A DNA stretch of 20,387 bases from RPQK01 sp041946865 (GTDB lineage Bacteria; Acidobacteriota; UBA6911; RPQK01): assembly GCA_041946865.1 (NCBI GenBank), contig JBHGBF010000073.1, forward strand, positions 1 to 20,387. Direction: 5' to 3'. How positions within the stretch are numbered: the stretch's first letter is position 1; every line of letters starts with the position of its first letter. Positions 13,548 to 20,387 of this stretch are shown here, in pieces. The notes under the pieces are model-generated. The model saw only the letters and a list, made by a program, of their open reading frames with translations. It did no database searches and was not told the origin of the DNA. A program made the position numbers and the translations under genes.

Positions 13548-15002
13548 ATGCCCACGAAAGACGATCGTGTTTGGCCCTGCCTGTTGGTTCTGTCGCTTGT
13601 CGTGTGGTGGTCGCCGGCTCTGGAGGCGCAGACAAAACTCAAGCCGGGCTTTAACATTTTTTCGCCGGAGCAGGATGTGGAAATTGGCCGGCGGTCTGCG
13701 GCCGAGGTGGAGAAGCAACTCCCTGTCCTGCGTGATTCGGAAGTCCGGAATTATGTTTCAAGGATAGGAGAGCGCCTGGCCGAAGTTGCTCCGGGTCCGA
13801 AATTCGCTTACCAATTCAAGGTAGTCAATGTCTCGGATATCAATGCCTTTGCTCTGCCCGGAGGCTTCATGTACATCAATCGCGGGCTGATGGAAGCCGC
13901 GCGGGACGAGGGGGAACTGGCCGGAGTCATGGCCCACGAGATGTCTCATGTGGCTCTGCGCCATGGCACGAACCAGGCCTCCAAGGCCTATCTCGGACAG
14001 GCTGGTCTGGGGATCCTGGGAGGGGTCCTGGGGAGTGGAACCACCAGCGATATCATGAGCGCGATCGGAGGCTTCGGCATGAACTCCCTGTTCCTCAAAT
14101 TCAGCCGCTCGGCTGAGGAGCAGGCTGACGTGTCGGCTGCCCAGATGCTGGCCAAGGCAGGTTACGACCCGATGGCGATGGCGAGGATGTTTGAGACTCT
14201 TCGGGAGAACGCCGGGCGGGACCCGAGCAAGCTCGAGCAGTTCTTCAGCAGCCATCCGGCGCCGGCGCAGCGGGCCGAACGCATTCAGAAGGAGACCCAG
14301 TTGATCGGCGGATATGAGGCCCGTTCTCCGGTCGGCGACTTCCGGAGGATCCAGTCCCGGCTGGGACGCATGGCCAAGGCCCAGTCCATGGAACAACTGG
14401 CCGGGAACCAGCCGGCTGACCGCGGGCGAGGGCCAAGAGAGGAGGACAGCGGGCCTGTTCGCGTGACTGTCGACCGGCCTTCGTCCCGCATGCGGACGTT
14501 TGAACAAAGGGACGGAGCGTTTCGAGTCCGTTTCCCCGCCAACTGGGAGGCTCGTGAAGCGCGCAGCGGGGAAGGCGTGACGCTGACTCCGGAGGGAGCG
14601 GTTGTCAGCCGGCGAGGCGAGGAAGCGATCGTATACGGGGCAATCATCAACACCTTTGATCCCCGTGCGAACGATTCCCGCGCTCGTTCGACCCGCCGGG
14701 TGTCGCTCGAGGATGCGACCGAGAGACTGCTGGCTCAGATTCTCGCCTCCAATGACTACCTGCGGCGCGATCACGATGCGTTCAGACGAGTGTCGATCGA
14801 CGGCGCCAGAGGCCTTACCGTTTCCCTTTCCGGCCGCTCACCGGTTACTGAGCAGCAGGAGCGCGTGGTGCTGGTGACTCGCCGTCTGGACGCCGATAGC
14901 GATCGCCTGGTTTACCTGCTCTTCATTTCGCCCGAGCGCGACTACGATGACTTCCAGCCCGTCTTCGACAATATCGCGTCAAGCTTTCGCGTGGGCGGGT
15001 AG
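13548..15002 (+). CDS. M48-family metalloprotease, exported, with C-terminal extension
   Basis: A 484-residue protein with a signal peptide (residues 1-28, ending LEAQ). Residues about 40-255 are an M48 peptidase domain, with zinc motif HEMSH (H130, E131, H134) and third ligand E190 in SRSAEEQAD. The segment INAFALPGGFMYINRGLM (99-116) is characteristic of BepA/LoiP-like periplasmic M48 proteases, which act in outer-membrane protein quality control. No C-terminal TPR repeats are seen. A basic linker (about 265-310, RGRGPREEDSGPVRV) leads to a domain at about 315-484 starting DGAFRVRFPANWEARE, resembling PsbP/DUF1795-like folds; this is tentative. The ATG at 13548 has GGAGGA at good spacing, while the GTG at 13533 lacks one. 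The gene is divergent from the exported protein of unknown function. Confidence 0.92.
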   Translation: MPTKDDRVWPCLLVLSLVVWWSPALEAQTKLKPGFNIFSPEQDVEIGRRSAAEVEKQLPVLRDSEVRNYVSRIGERLAEVAPGPKFAYQFKVVNVSDINAFALPGGFMYINRGLMEAARDEGELAGVMAHEMSHVALRHGTNQASKAYLGQAGLGILGGVLGSGTTSDIMSAIGGFGMNSLFLKFSRSAEEQADVSAAQMLAKAGYDPMAMARMFETLRENAGRDPSKLEQFFSSHPAPAQRAERIQKETQLIGGYEARSPVGDFRRIQSRLGRMAKAQSMEQLAGNQPADRGRGPREEDSGPVRVTVDRPSSRMRTFEQRDGAFRVRFPANWEAREARSGEGVTLTPEGAVVSRRGEEAIVYGAIINTFDPRANDSRARSTRRVSLEDATERLLAQILASNDYLRRDHDAFRRVSIDGARGLTVSLSGRSPVTEQQERVVLVTRRLDADSDRLVYLLFISPERDYDDFQPVFDNIASSFRVGG

Positions 15003-15106
15003 GTAGAGTCACGCCGCACTAAGAAACCGTCGGGCATGATGAACTCCGTATGGGCCGCTGCTTCGGCGCAAAAACCTCCTTATTGCCGGATTAGGGCCGG
15101 CCGCCA

Positions 15107-15123
15107 CGGGGTTTACAACCCCG
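15107..15123 (+). other. Short perfect hairpin upstream of pgi
   Basis: CGGGGTT (15107-15113) pairs perfectly with AACCCCG (15117-15123) across a TAC loop. No T-tract follows. It lies between the protease gene and pgi, eleven bases before a second, longer hairpin, so the two could act together in the pgi leader. Confidence 0.5.
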
Positions 15124-15133
15124 CGTTCGGTCA

Positions 15134-15159
15134 GATACCCTCAAGGGTTTGAGGGTATC
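15134..15159 (+). promoter_or_regulatory. Perfect 11-bp hairpin overlapping the pgi ribosome binding site
   Basis: GATACCCTCAA (15134-15144) and TTGAGGGTATC (15149-15159) are exact inverted copies with a 4-nt GGGT loop. The only Shine-Dalgarno-like sequence before pgi, GAGGG (15151-15155), lies in the right arm, and the ATG at 15163 starts 7 nt later. In RNA the hairpin would hide the ribosome binding site. As DNA it could be a dimer operator. No regulator is identified. Confidence 0.6.
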
Positions 15160-15162
15160 ACG

Positions 15163-16791
15163 ATGAAACTGACCGACCGACGAGAGTGGAAAGCCCTGGA
15201 ACGGCACTACCAGGAAATCTCGAGGATCCACCTTCGAGAGCTTTTTGGGGCTGATCCTGACCGGGCCGCTCGGCTCTCGCTGGAAGCCGAAGGGATCCTG
15301 CTCGACTATTCCAAGAACCGGATAACGAACCAGACCATTGGACTGCTCATCGCCCTGGCCCGCGCCGTAGACCTGCCGGCCGCCATAGAACGTATGTTCA
15401 CGGGCGAGAAGATCAACCTGACGGAAAAGCGGGCGGTGCTGCACACTGCTTTACGCAATCGCTCGGACCGGCCCGTCATGGTAGACGGCAAGGACGTGAT
15501 GCCCGAAGTAAGGCGCGTCCTCGAGAAAATGGCCGCATTTTCCCGGAGCATCCGAAGTGGCGAGTGGAAAGGGCATACCGGAAAGCCGATTCGGGCGATC
15601 GTGAACCTGGGTATCGGAGGCTCTGACCTGGGACCGGCGATGGCCTGCGAGGCTCTCCGCCCTTATACCGACCGCCGTCTGACTTTCCGTTTCGTCTCGA
15701 ACGTCGACTCGACGCACCTTGTCGAGGCGACGCGCGACTTGAAAGCCGATGAGACCCTGTTTATTGTCGCCAGCAAGACTTTTACCACGCAGGAGACAAT
15801 GACCAACGCTCACTCCGCGCGGCGCTGGCTGCTACAGGCGCTGAACGACGAACGAGCCGTCGGCCGGCATTTTGTGGCCCTCTCGACCAATGCCAGGGCG
15901 GTCGCCGGCTTTGGAATTGACGCTGATCAGAACATGTTCGAGTTCTGGGACTGGGTTGGAGGCCGGTACAGCCTGCCGTCCGCAATCGGCTTGCCGCTGA
16001 TGGTCGCGATAGGCCCGGAGAGCTTCTTCGACATGCTTGGCGGCTACCACGCGATGGACTGCCATTTCCGGAGCCGGCCACTCGAGCAGAATCTGCCCGT
16101 CATCCTGGGATTGCTGGGCGTCTGGTATAACAATTTTTTCGGCGCCGAGAGCCACGCGATCCTCCCTTATGATCAATATCTGGGCCGTCTGGCGGCGTAT
16201 CTACAGCAGGCAGATATGGAATCGAACGGAAAGTCAACCGCTCGTGATGGGACTGGGGTTGACTGGCAGACCGGTCCGATCGTGTGGGGAGAGCCGGGGA
16301 CCAACGGCCAGCACGCCTTCTATCAGCTGCTCCATCAGGGTACGAAGCTGATCCCGGCCGATTTCATCGGCTTTCGCGAGAGCCAGAATCCGCTCGGTGA
16401 CCACCACGGGAAACTCATGGCTAACCTGTTTGCCCAGGCCGAGGCGCTCGCCTTCGGAAGGACTGCGGATGAAGTCCGGGCCGAAAAGGTAGCCGAAGAG
16501 CTGGTTCCTCATCGCACTTTTCCCGGAAACAGACCGACGAATACGATTCTCGCCGAGCGGCTCGATCCTGTCACCCTGGGAAAGCTGATTGCGCTCTACG
16601 AGCACAAGATCTTTACCCAGGGCGTGATCTGGAACGTGAACAGTTTCGATCAGTGGGGAGTGGAACTGGGCAAGGTGCTGGCTAATCGTATCCTGCCGGA
16701 GCTCACCAGTTCAGAGGAGCCGGCCTTGCTGCACGATAGCTCCACCAATCAGCTGATTCGTTGGTACCGCCGCCGCGACGTGACAAGGTGA
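15163..16791 (+). CDS. pgi: Glucose-6-phosphate isomerase
   Basis: A 542-residue cytoplasmic enzyme of the long bacterial/eukaryotic type (E. coli Pgi is about 549). It interconverts glucose-6-phosphate and fructose-6-phosphate. Signatures: VNLGIGGSDLGP (147-158), ASKTFTTQET (203-212), NMFEFWDWVGGRYSLPSAIG (257-276) and FDQWGVELGKVLANRIL (495-511). Catalytic residues by family analogy are E353 in ESNGKS, H384 in NGQHAF and K504 in ELGK. The ATG at 15163 is placed just after a perfect hairpin that contains the likely ribosome binding site. The final residues V-T-R and the TGA are encoded by GTGACAAGGTGA, part of an 8-bp tandem repeat rather than ordinary coding sequence. A phosphoglucomutase/phosphomannomutase lies beyond the next gene. 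Confidence 0.97.
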   Translation: MKLTDRREWKALERHYQEISRIHLRELFGADPDRAARLSLEAEGILLDYSKNRITNQTIGLLIALARAVDLPAAIERMFTGEKINLTEKRAVLHTALRNRSDRPVMVDGKDVMPEVRRVLEKMAAFSRSIRSGEWKGHTGKPIRAIVNLGIGGSDLGPAMACEALRPYTDRRLTFRFVSNVDSTHLVEATRDLKADETLFIVASKTFTTQETMTNAHSARRWLLQALNDERAVGRHFVALSTNARAVAGFGIDADQNMFEFWDWVGGRYSLPSAIGLPLMVAIGPESFFDMLGGYHAMDCHFRSRPLEQNLPVILGLLGVWYNNFFGAESHAILPYDQYLGRLAAYLQQADMESNGKSTARDGTGVDWQTGPIVWGEPGTNGQHAFYQLLHQGTKLIPADFIGFRESQNPLGDHHGKLMANLFAQAEALAFGRTADEVRAEKVAEELVPHRTFPGNRPTNTILAERLDPVTLGKLIALYEHKIFTQGVIWNVNSFDQWGVELGKVLANRILPELTSSEEPALLHDSSTNQLIRWYRRRDVTR

Positions 16792-16803
16792 CAAGGTGAC
16801 AAG
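16780..16803 (+). repeat. Three tandem GTGACAAG octamers with stops in all three frames
   Basis: Exact units at 16780-16787, 16788-16795 and 16796-16803. Because the period is 8, the TGA triplets at 16781, 16789 and 16797 fall in three different frames. The second is the stop of pgi. An inverted array at 16881-16928 ends the facing sulfatase gene. The reverse strand of the unit has no stop, so the element is polar. Confidence 0.9.
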
Positions 16804-16880
16804 GGCGAGTCGGTCAAACCCGCGTCACGAACGGATTCCCAGGAACTATCGCGATGGGTTCTCGGCCCTGCTCCCGTCGC

Positions 16881-16928
16881 CCTCTCACCTTGTCACGCTG
16901 TCACCTTGTCACCTTGTCACCGTCTCAC
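16881..16928 (-). repeat. Six tandem octamers (GTGACAAG and variants), inverted to the pgi array
   Basis: Read on the minus strand the units are GTGAGACG, GTGACAAG, GTGACAAG, GTGACAGC, GTGACAAG and GTGAGAGG. All keep GTGA, so TGA recurs every 8 bases and covers all frames. The sulfatase stop (16909-16911) is in the third unit read from the gene. The arms of this array and of 16780-16803 can pair to form a hairpin around a 77-bp loop. Confidence 0.9.
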
Positions 16929-18483
16929 GCTGCCGCGGCGGCGGCCCTGGGCCGTCGACGCCGGGGGGAGGCAATTCGCCGGAGAACTGGTCCTCGTCCT
17001 GCACTTCTTTCTTCATCCGGTACAGCTCCTGCTTGAGTTTCTCCACGATCGGCCTGGCGGCAGGGTCGTTGTAGAGGTTCCGCATCTCTTCCGGGTCCTT
17101 GACGAGGTCGTAGCACTCCCACTGGTCCTTTCTCCAGAAGTAGAGGAGCTTATGCGTCTCCGTCCTGACTCCGTAATGGGCCCGCGTGTCGTGGTGCCCC
17201 GGGTCATGGTAATAGCGATAGTAAATGGAGTCGCGCCAATCGGAGGGACGCTCGCCGCGCAGAAGCGGTACCAGGCTGCGGCCCTGCATGCCGGGTGGGG
17301 CGGGGATTCCGGCGACGTCCAGAAAAGTCGGGGCGAAATCGCAGTTGGTGGCGAGCGCCGTAGTCAAGCTCCCCGGCTTGACGGACCCCGGCCAGCGAAC
17401 CAGAAAAGGCATCTTGATCGACGGCTCGTACATGAAGCGTTTGTCATAAAGCCCGTGATCGCCCAGGAAGAAGCCCTGGTCGCTTGTGTAGATAACGACG
17501 GTGTTATCGCGAAGTCCGTTGGCGTCAAGCCAGTCGAGCAGTCGCCCGACGTTGTCGTCAACGCTTTGCACGCAAGCCAGGTAGTCCTGCATGTAGCGCT
17601 GGTATTTCCACTTCTTTAACTGCGTTCCTGTCAGGATCTTCTTCTGGCCGTCGACCTCGATCTCGACCTCAGTTGGTTTCACGGCAAGCCAGGCCTGCCT
17701 TTCCTGCCGGCTGAGGCCCGGGGGCGGAGTGAGTTTCAGATCCAGGCGAGTCAGGTCATTGAAAACCGACTGCTTTTGCTCATGTAACGCATCCGTTCGG
17801 CCCTCGTAGTCGTCCCACAGGGTGGCCGGCTCCGGGATCTGCCTGCCGGCGAACATACCCCGGTGCTTTTCGTCCGGGGTCCATTCGCGGTGCGGGGCTT
17901 TGTGGTGCGACATCATGAAAAAGGGCCTGTCCTTGGGGCGGTTCTTCAGCACTCTGATCGTCAAATCGGTGATCACGTCGGTGGCATATCCCGGATAGAC
18001 CTCCGAACCATCCTTGTCGTACAGGATTGGATCGTTGTAGCGGCCCTGCCCGGGCAGGATATTCCAGTAATCGAAGCCGGTGGGATCGCTTCCCAGATGC
18101 CACTTGCCGATTAAAGCCGTGTAGTAGCCGGCCGCCTGCAGCAGCTTGGCCACCGTTTGCTGCGACCCGTCAAAGCGATTAAAGACAGGCACCCCGTTCT
18201 TGTGGCTATACTTGCCGGTCATGATGGTCGCCCGGCTGGGTGTACAGATCGAGTTGGTGGCGAAGCAGCGATCGAAACGGATCCCCTCTGTAGCCAGGCG
18301 GTCCAGGTGCGGTGTCTCATTAACCTTGCTGCCGTAACAACTCAAGGCATGCGCCGCGTGATCATCCGTCATGATGTACAGGATGTTCGGGCGTTTCGGG
18401 GCGCTCGCGACAGGATCGGCAGCAGCCAGAAGAAGGAGGCCAAAGCAGAGAATGGAGAAAGCGGCCCGTATCCCTTTGTTCAT
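16909..18483 (-). CDS. Sulfatase (arylsulfatase family S1), secreted
   Basis: A 524-residue protein with a signal peptide (MNKGIRAAFS, a hydrophobic stretch, then PVASA at about residue 28). The alkaline-phosphatase-like fold begins at RPNILYIMTDD with metal ligands D40 and D41. The active-site motif CTPSRATIMTGKY puts the formylglycine cysteine at C80. K126 and H128 are in LIGKWHLG. Later, YTSDQGFFLGDHGLYDKR supplies further metal and sulfate contacts. It hydrolyses sulfate esters, probably of a glycan, in the periplasm. It needs a formylglycine-generating enzyme not present here. The ATG at 18483 is chosen over a TTG at 18519 because it starts the signal peptide properly. The last residues RETVTR come from the octamer repeat. 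It shares a 37-bp divergent gap with the mutase gene. Confidence 0.95.
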   Translation of the reverse strand: MNKGIRAAFSILCFGLLLLAAADPVASAPKRPNILYIMTDDHAAHALSCYGSKVNETPHLDRLATEGIRFDRCFATNSICTPSRATIMTGKYSHKNGVPVFNRFDGSQQTVAKLLQAAGYYTALIGKWHLGSDPTGFDYWNILPGQGRYNDPILYDKDGSEVYPGYATDVITDLTIRVLKNRPKDRPFFMMSHHKAPHREWTPDEKHRGMFAGRQIPEPATLWDDYEGRTDALHEQKQSVFNDLTRLDLKLTPPPGLSRQERQAWLAVKPTEVEIEVDGQKKILTGTQLKKWKYQRYMQDYLACVQSVDDNVGRLLDWLDANGLRDNTVVIYTSDQGFFLGDHGLYDKRFMYEPSIKMPFLVRWPGSVKPGSLTTALATNCDFAPTFLDVAGIPAPPGMQGRSLVPLLRGERPSDWRDSIYYRYYHDPGHHDTRAHYGVRTETHKLLYFWRKDQWECYDLVKDPEEMRNLYNDPAARPIVEKLKQELYRMKKEVQDEDQFSGELPPPGVDGPGPPPRQRETVTR

Positions 18484-18520
18484 GGCCGAGAGTGTACCTC
18501 TGTCGTATATTGGAACCAAG

Positions 18521-20275
18521 ATGCAGAAATCCGAAAACTGGAAGATTGATTCGCTTCGCGCTCATCTCGATCACGAGCCGGTTCCACTCAAGTTCGGGAC
18601 GAGCGGCCGTCGGGGCTGCGTGGTTGACCTGACCCAGCTGGAGGTCTACCTGAATGCTCTGGCCGAGCTCGAATACCTTCAATCGCTTCCCGTCGAACAG
18701 GGAGGGATCTCCAAAGGAGACGTCTTTTATTACGCCTATGATTTACGGCCGAGCTCGACGGCCTTTGTCCGGGAAGAGAAGGGCAGGGGAGAGCTGGCCC
18801 AGGCCATAGAGCGGGCCATACGCGATGCGGGGATGGTTCCGGTCAACCTGGGTCCCATTCCGACTCCGGCCTTAACCTACTACGGGCTTGTGCACGCGAA
18901 GGGGAGCATCATGATTACGGGCTCGCATATCCCCTTTGAGCGCAACGGATACAAGCTCAACACCAGCCAGGGAGAACTGCTCAAAAAGGACGAAGAGCCG
19001 ATCGGGGCGCGGGTCGACGAGTTGCGCCGGAAACTGTACCAGGAACCGCTGTCCCGCTCGTTGTTCAACGAAAATGGAATGCTCAAGACCGGACATCAGG
19101 AGCTTTCACCGGTCAATGACGGGGGCAGGCGGGCTTATATCGCCCGTTATCTGGATTTCTTCCGCGGCCGGGACCTGACCGGCCTGCGACTGGTCGCCTA
19201 TCAGCATTCCGCTGTCGGTCGCGACATCCTGGTCGAGGTTCTTCGGGCTTTGGGCGCCGAAGTCGTGCCGGCCGGGCGCAGCGACATGTTTGTCCCGATC
19301 GATACCGAGAACATCGATGCCGAGCAGCTCAGAAAGATCTGCTTGCTTGTGGCCGAGGCTGCTTTGGAATACGGCCCGATTGAGGCTGTCGTCTCAACAG
19401 ATGGGGACAGTGACCGCCCGCTGGTCCTCGGCGTTGATTCACGACCGGCAGGGCCGGAAGTCCGGTTCTTCGGCGGTGATCTTGTCGGCATGGTGGTGGC
19501 GGAATTTCTGAAGGTCGACAGCGTGGTCGTGCCAATCAGCTGTAACGATGCCGTCGATCTGGGGAACCTGCGCCATCTCCTGGAACCGAAGACGCGGATC
19601 GGGTCGCCGTTCGTCATTGCCGGCATGCAAAGGGCCAGGGCGAAAGGGAAGCAGCGGATCTGCGGCTGGGAGGCCAACGGAGGATTCCTGCTCGGGTCCG
19701 ATATCGAGCATGAGGAACGCGTTCTGCGTGCCCTTCCCACACGCGATGCCTTGCTGCCGATTCTTTCCGTGCTGTTTGCCGCCAAAGCGAAAGGCATCGA
19801 CCTGGCGGGACTGTTCCGTCAACTCCCCGCCAGGTTCAGCCAGGCGGCGCTGCTGAGGAAGTTTCCCCGGGCACGGGCTCTCCAGATCGTTGGCCGCCTG
19901 ACGCCCTCAAATCCAAGGGTGAATGAAGTGCGGTTCGAAGACAACGGCGTGAGGCTACTGGACTGCGAAGGCCGGGAGATTCCAGACCCCGCTCACGGCG
20001 GCGACAGCCTGACCGCCATTCGGTCCGAGGTGAGCAGTTCTTTCCCTGCGACTCTCGGTTTCGACGCGGTCGTGAGAATGAACTATACGGACGGTGTTCG
20101 CATCTACTTTGCGAATGGCGAAATCGCGCATGTTCGTCCTTCGGGAAACGCGGACGAATTCAGGATTTACGCGGTGGCGGGGAGCCAGGCCAGGGCCGAT
20201 GAGATTGCCCGGCTGGGGGTCGGAGAGCCCGACGGGATCCTGAGGAGGATGGAGAGGCAGTTGGTTGCCTGTTGA
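18521..20275 (+). CDS. Phosphoglucomutase/phosphomannomutase family protein
   Basis: A 584-residue cytoplasmic alpha-D-phosphohexomutase. All four family loops are visible: entry motif KFGTSGRRG (24-32); catalytic phosphoserine S135 in TGSHIPFERNG; metal loop STDGDSDRP (292-300) with D294, D296 and D298; sugar-specificity loop WEANGGF (383-389); and phosphate-binding loop RPSGNADEFRIYA (539-551). It moves phosphate between C1 and C6 of glucose or mannose, linking glycolysis (pgi nearby) to nucleotide-sugar supply. The motifs do not decide the sugar. TGSHIP in place of the common TASHNP, and EANGG in place of ESGG, mark a divergent subgroup. The ATG at 18521 is preferred, while in-frame starts upstream (ATG at 18482 or earlier) would overlap the sulfatase start region. 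Its own promoter must lie in or before the 37-bp gap. Confidence 0.93.
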   Translation: MQKSENWKIDSLRAHLDHEPVPLKFGTSGRRGCVVDLTQLEVYLNALAELEYLQSLPVEQGGISKGDVFYYAYDLRPSSTAFVREEKGRGELAQAIERAIRDAGMVPVNLGPIPTPALTYYGLVHAKGSIMITGSHIPFERNGYKLNTSQGELLKKDEEPIGARVDELRRKLYQEPLSRSLFNENGMLKTGHQELSPVNDGGRRAYIARYLDFFRGRDLTGLRLVAYQHSAVGRDILVEVLRALGAEVVPAGRSDMFVPIDTENIDAEQLRKICLLVAEAALEYGPIEAVVSTDGDSDRPLVLGVDSRPAGPEVRFFGGDLVGMVVAEFLKVDSVVVPISCNDAVDLGNLRHLLEPKTRIGSPFVIAGMQRARAKGKQRICGWEANGGFLLGSDIEHEERVLRALPTRDALLPILSVLFAAKAKGIDLAGLFRQLPARFSQAALLRKFPRARALQIVGRLTPSNPRVNEVRFEDNGVRLLDCEGREIPDPAHGGDSLTAIRSEVSSSFPATLGFDAVVRMNYTDGVRIYFANGEIAHVRPSGNADEFRIYAVAGSQARADEIARLGVGEPDGILRRMERQLVAC

Positions 20276-20288
20276 CCGCTCGAAGCGC

Positions 20289-20303
20289 AGGCGCCTGGCG
20301 CCT
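20289..20303 (+). other. Hairpin downstream of the mutase gene
   Basis: AGGCGC (20289-20294) pairs with GCGCCT (20298-20303) across CTG, 14 bases after the stop. No T-tract directly follows; the nearest, six T at 20342-20347, lies in the end repeat about 40 bases on. It may trim or protect the 3' end of the message. Confidence 0.35.
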
Positions 20304-20329
20304 CACGCCGCGGCCAACGTTGTTAACGT

Positions 20330-20384
20330 GTAACCCCTCAGTTTTTTGTTGGGAGTGTGGCAGCAACGAGGAGAGAGGCGGGTG
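20330..20384 (-). repeat. Right copy of the 55-bp inverted repeat
   Basis: This is the inverted partner of 1-55, with 53 of 55 positions matching. It begins with GTAACCCCTCAGT (20330-20342) and a T-tract, the reverse complement of the 13-mer found three times at the left end. The window ends three bases later, so the repeat may continue. It lies 54 bases downstream of the mutase stop. Confidence 0.8.
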
Positions 20385-20387
20385 CTT

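Noticed and set aside
13758..14774. Minus-strand open frame opposite the M48 protease
   Set aside because: The plus-strand frame contains the HEMSH zinc motif and signal peptide; the opposite frame has no motif and is a codon-bias shadow.
16780..16928. Possible CRISPR array from the repeated octamers
   Set aside because: The units are 8 bp and directly tandem with no spacers, and no cas genes are near.
18371..18520. N-terminal extension of the mutase upstream of 18521
   Set aside because: It overlaps the start and signal peptide of the divergent sulfatase gene, and the translated extension lacks family similarity; the mutase fold starts at KFGTSGRRG soon after 18521.
20330..20350. Intrinsic terminator at the T-tract after the mutase gene
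   Set aside because: The six-T run is not preceded directly by a GC stem; the nearest hairpin is about 40 bases upstream, so the T-run belongs to the repeat.
1..20384. Composite transposon bounded by the terminal inverted repeats
   Set aside because: No transposase, integrase or other recombinase was found between the ends, and the content includes pgi and other housekeeping-type genes; a dispersed repeat explains it better.

Overview
The window looks like a GC-rich piece of chromosome from an Acidobacteriota-type bacterium, possibly near Solibacter/Bryobacter. That placement is inferred from gene content: an Oar-like TonB-dependent receptor with an N-terminal carboxypeptidase-regulatory fold, an FHA-GAF-SpoIIE phosphatase, a DUF5658-type membrane protein, and a sulfatase beside sugar-phosphate enzymes. 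No rRNA, tRNA, CRISPR array, transposase or integrase was seen.

Layout. Positions 1-217 hold a REP/BIME-like cluster of palindromic repeats. Positions 341-8286 hold a co-directional (+) locus for unsaturated uronate sugars: kduI, a TonB-dependent receptor, a secreted DUF4861 protein, an IclR-family regulator (KdgR-like by context) and a secreted GH105-type unsaturated glycuronyl hydrolase. A Nudix hydrolase follows directly. The locus reads as oligosaccharide import, periplasmic release of the unsaturated uronate, isomerisation by KduI and IclR control. The polysaccharide lyase, KduD and KdgK must lie elsewhere. Positions 8856-13326 are a minus-strand run: an exported protein of unknown function, the FHA-GAF-SpoIIE phosphatase, a small membrane protein and a membrane-anchored glycerophosphodiester phosphodiesterase. 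An M48 metalloprotease (+) diverges from it, followed by pgi (+), a convergent sulfatase (-) and a divergent phosphoglucomutase/phosphomannomutase (+).

The least expected signals are non-coding. (1) The convergent pgi and sulfatase genes both end inside oppositely oriented tandem arrays of the 8-mer GTGACAAG. Three copies place TGA in all three frames, and both proteins end in the same V-T-R-stop encoded by the repeat. (2) A perfect 11-bp hairpin just before pgi contains its likely Shine-Dalgarno sequence. (3) The two ends of the window are a 55-bp inverted repeat (53/55 matching) of a family that shares a 13-mer with the left-end palindromes. (4) Similar GTYTC-N7-GAAAC elements lie in the kduI and iclR promoter regions and may be operators of the IclR protein.

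All assignments come from reading sequence motifs. No database search or folding calculation was run.
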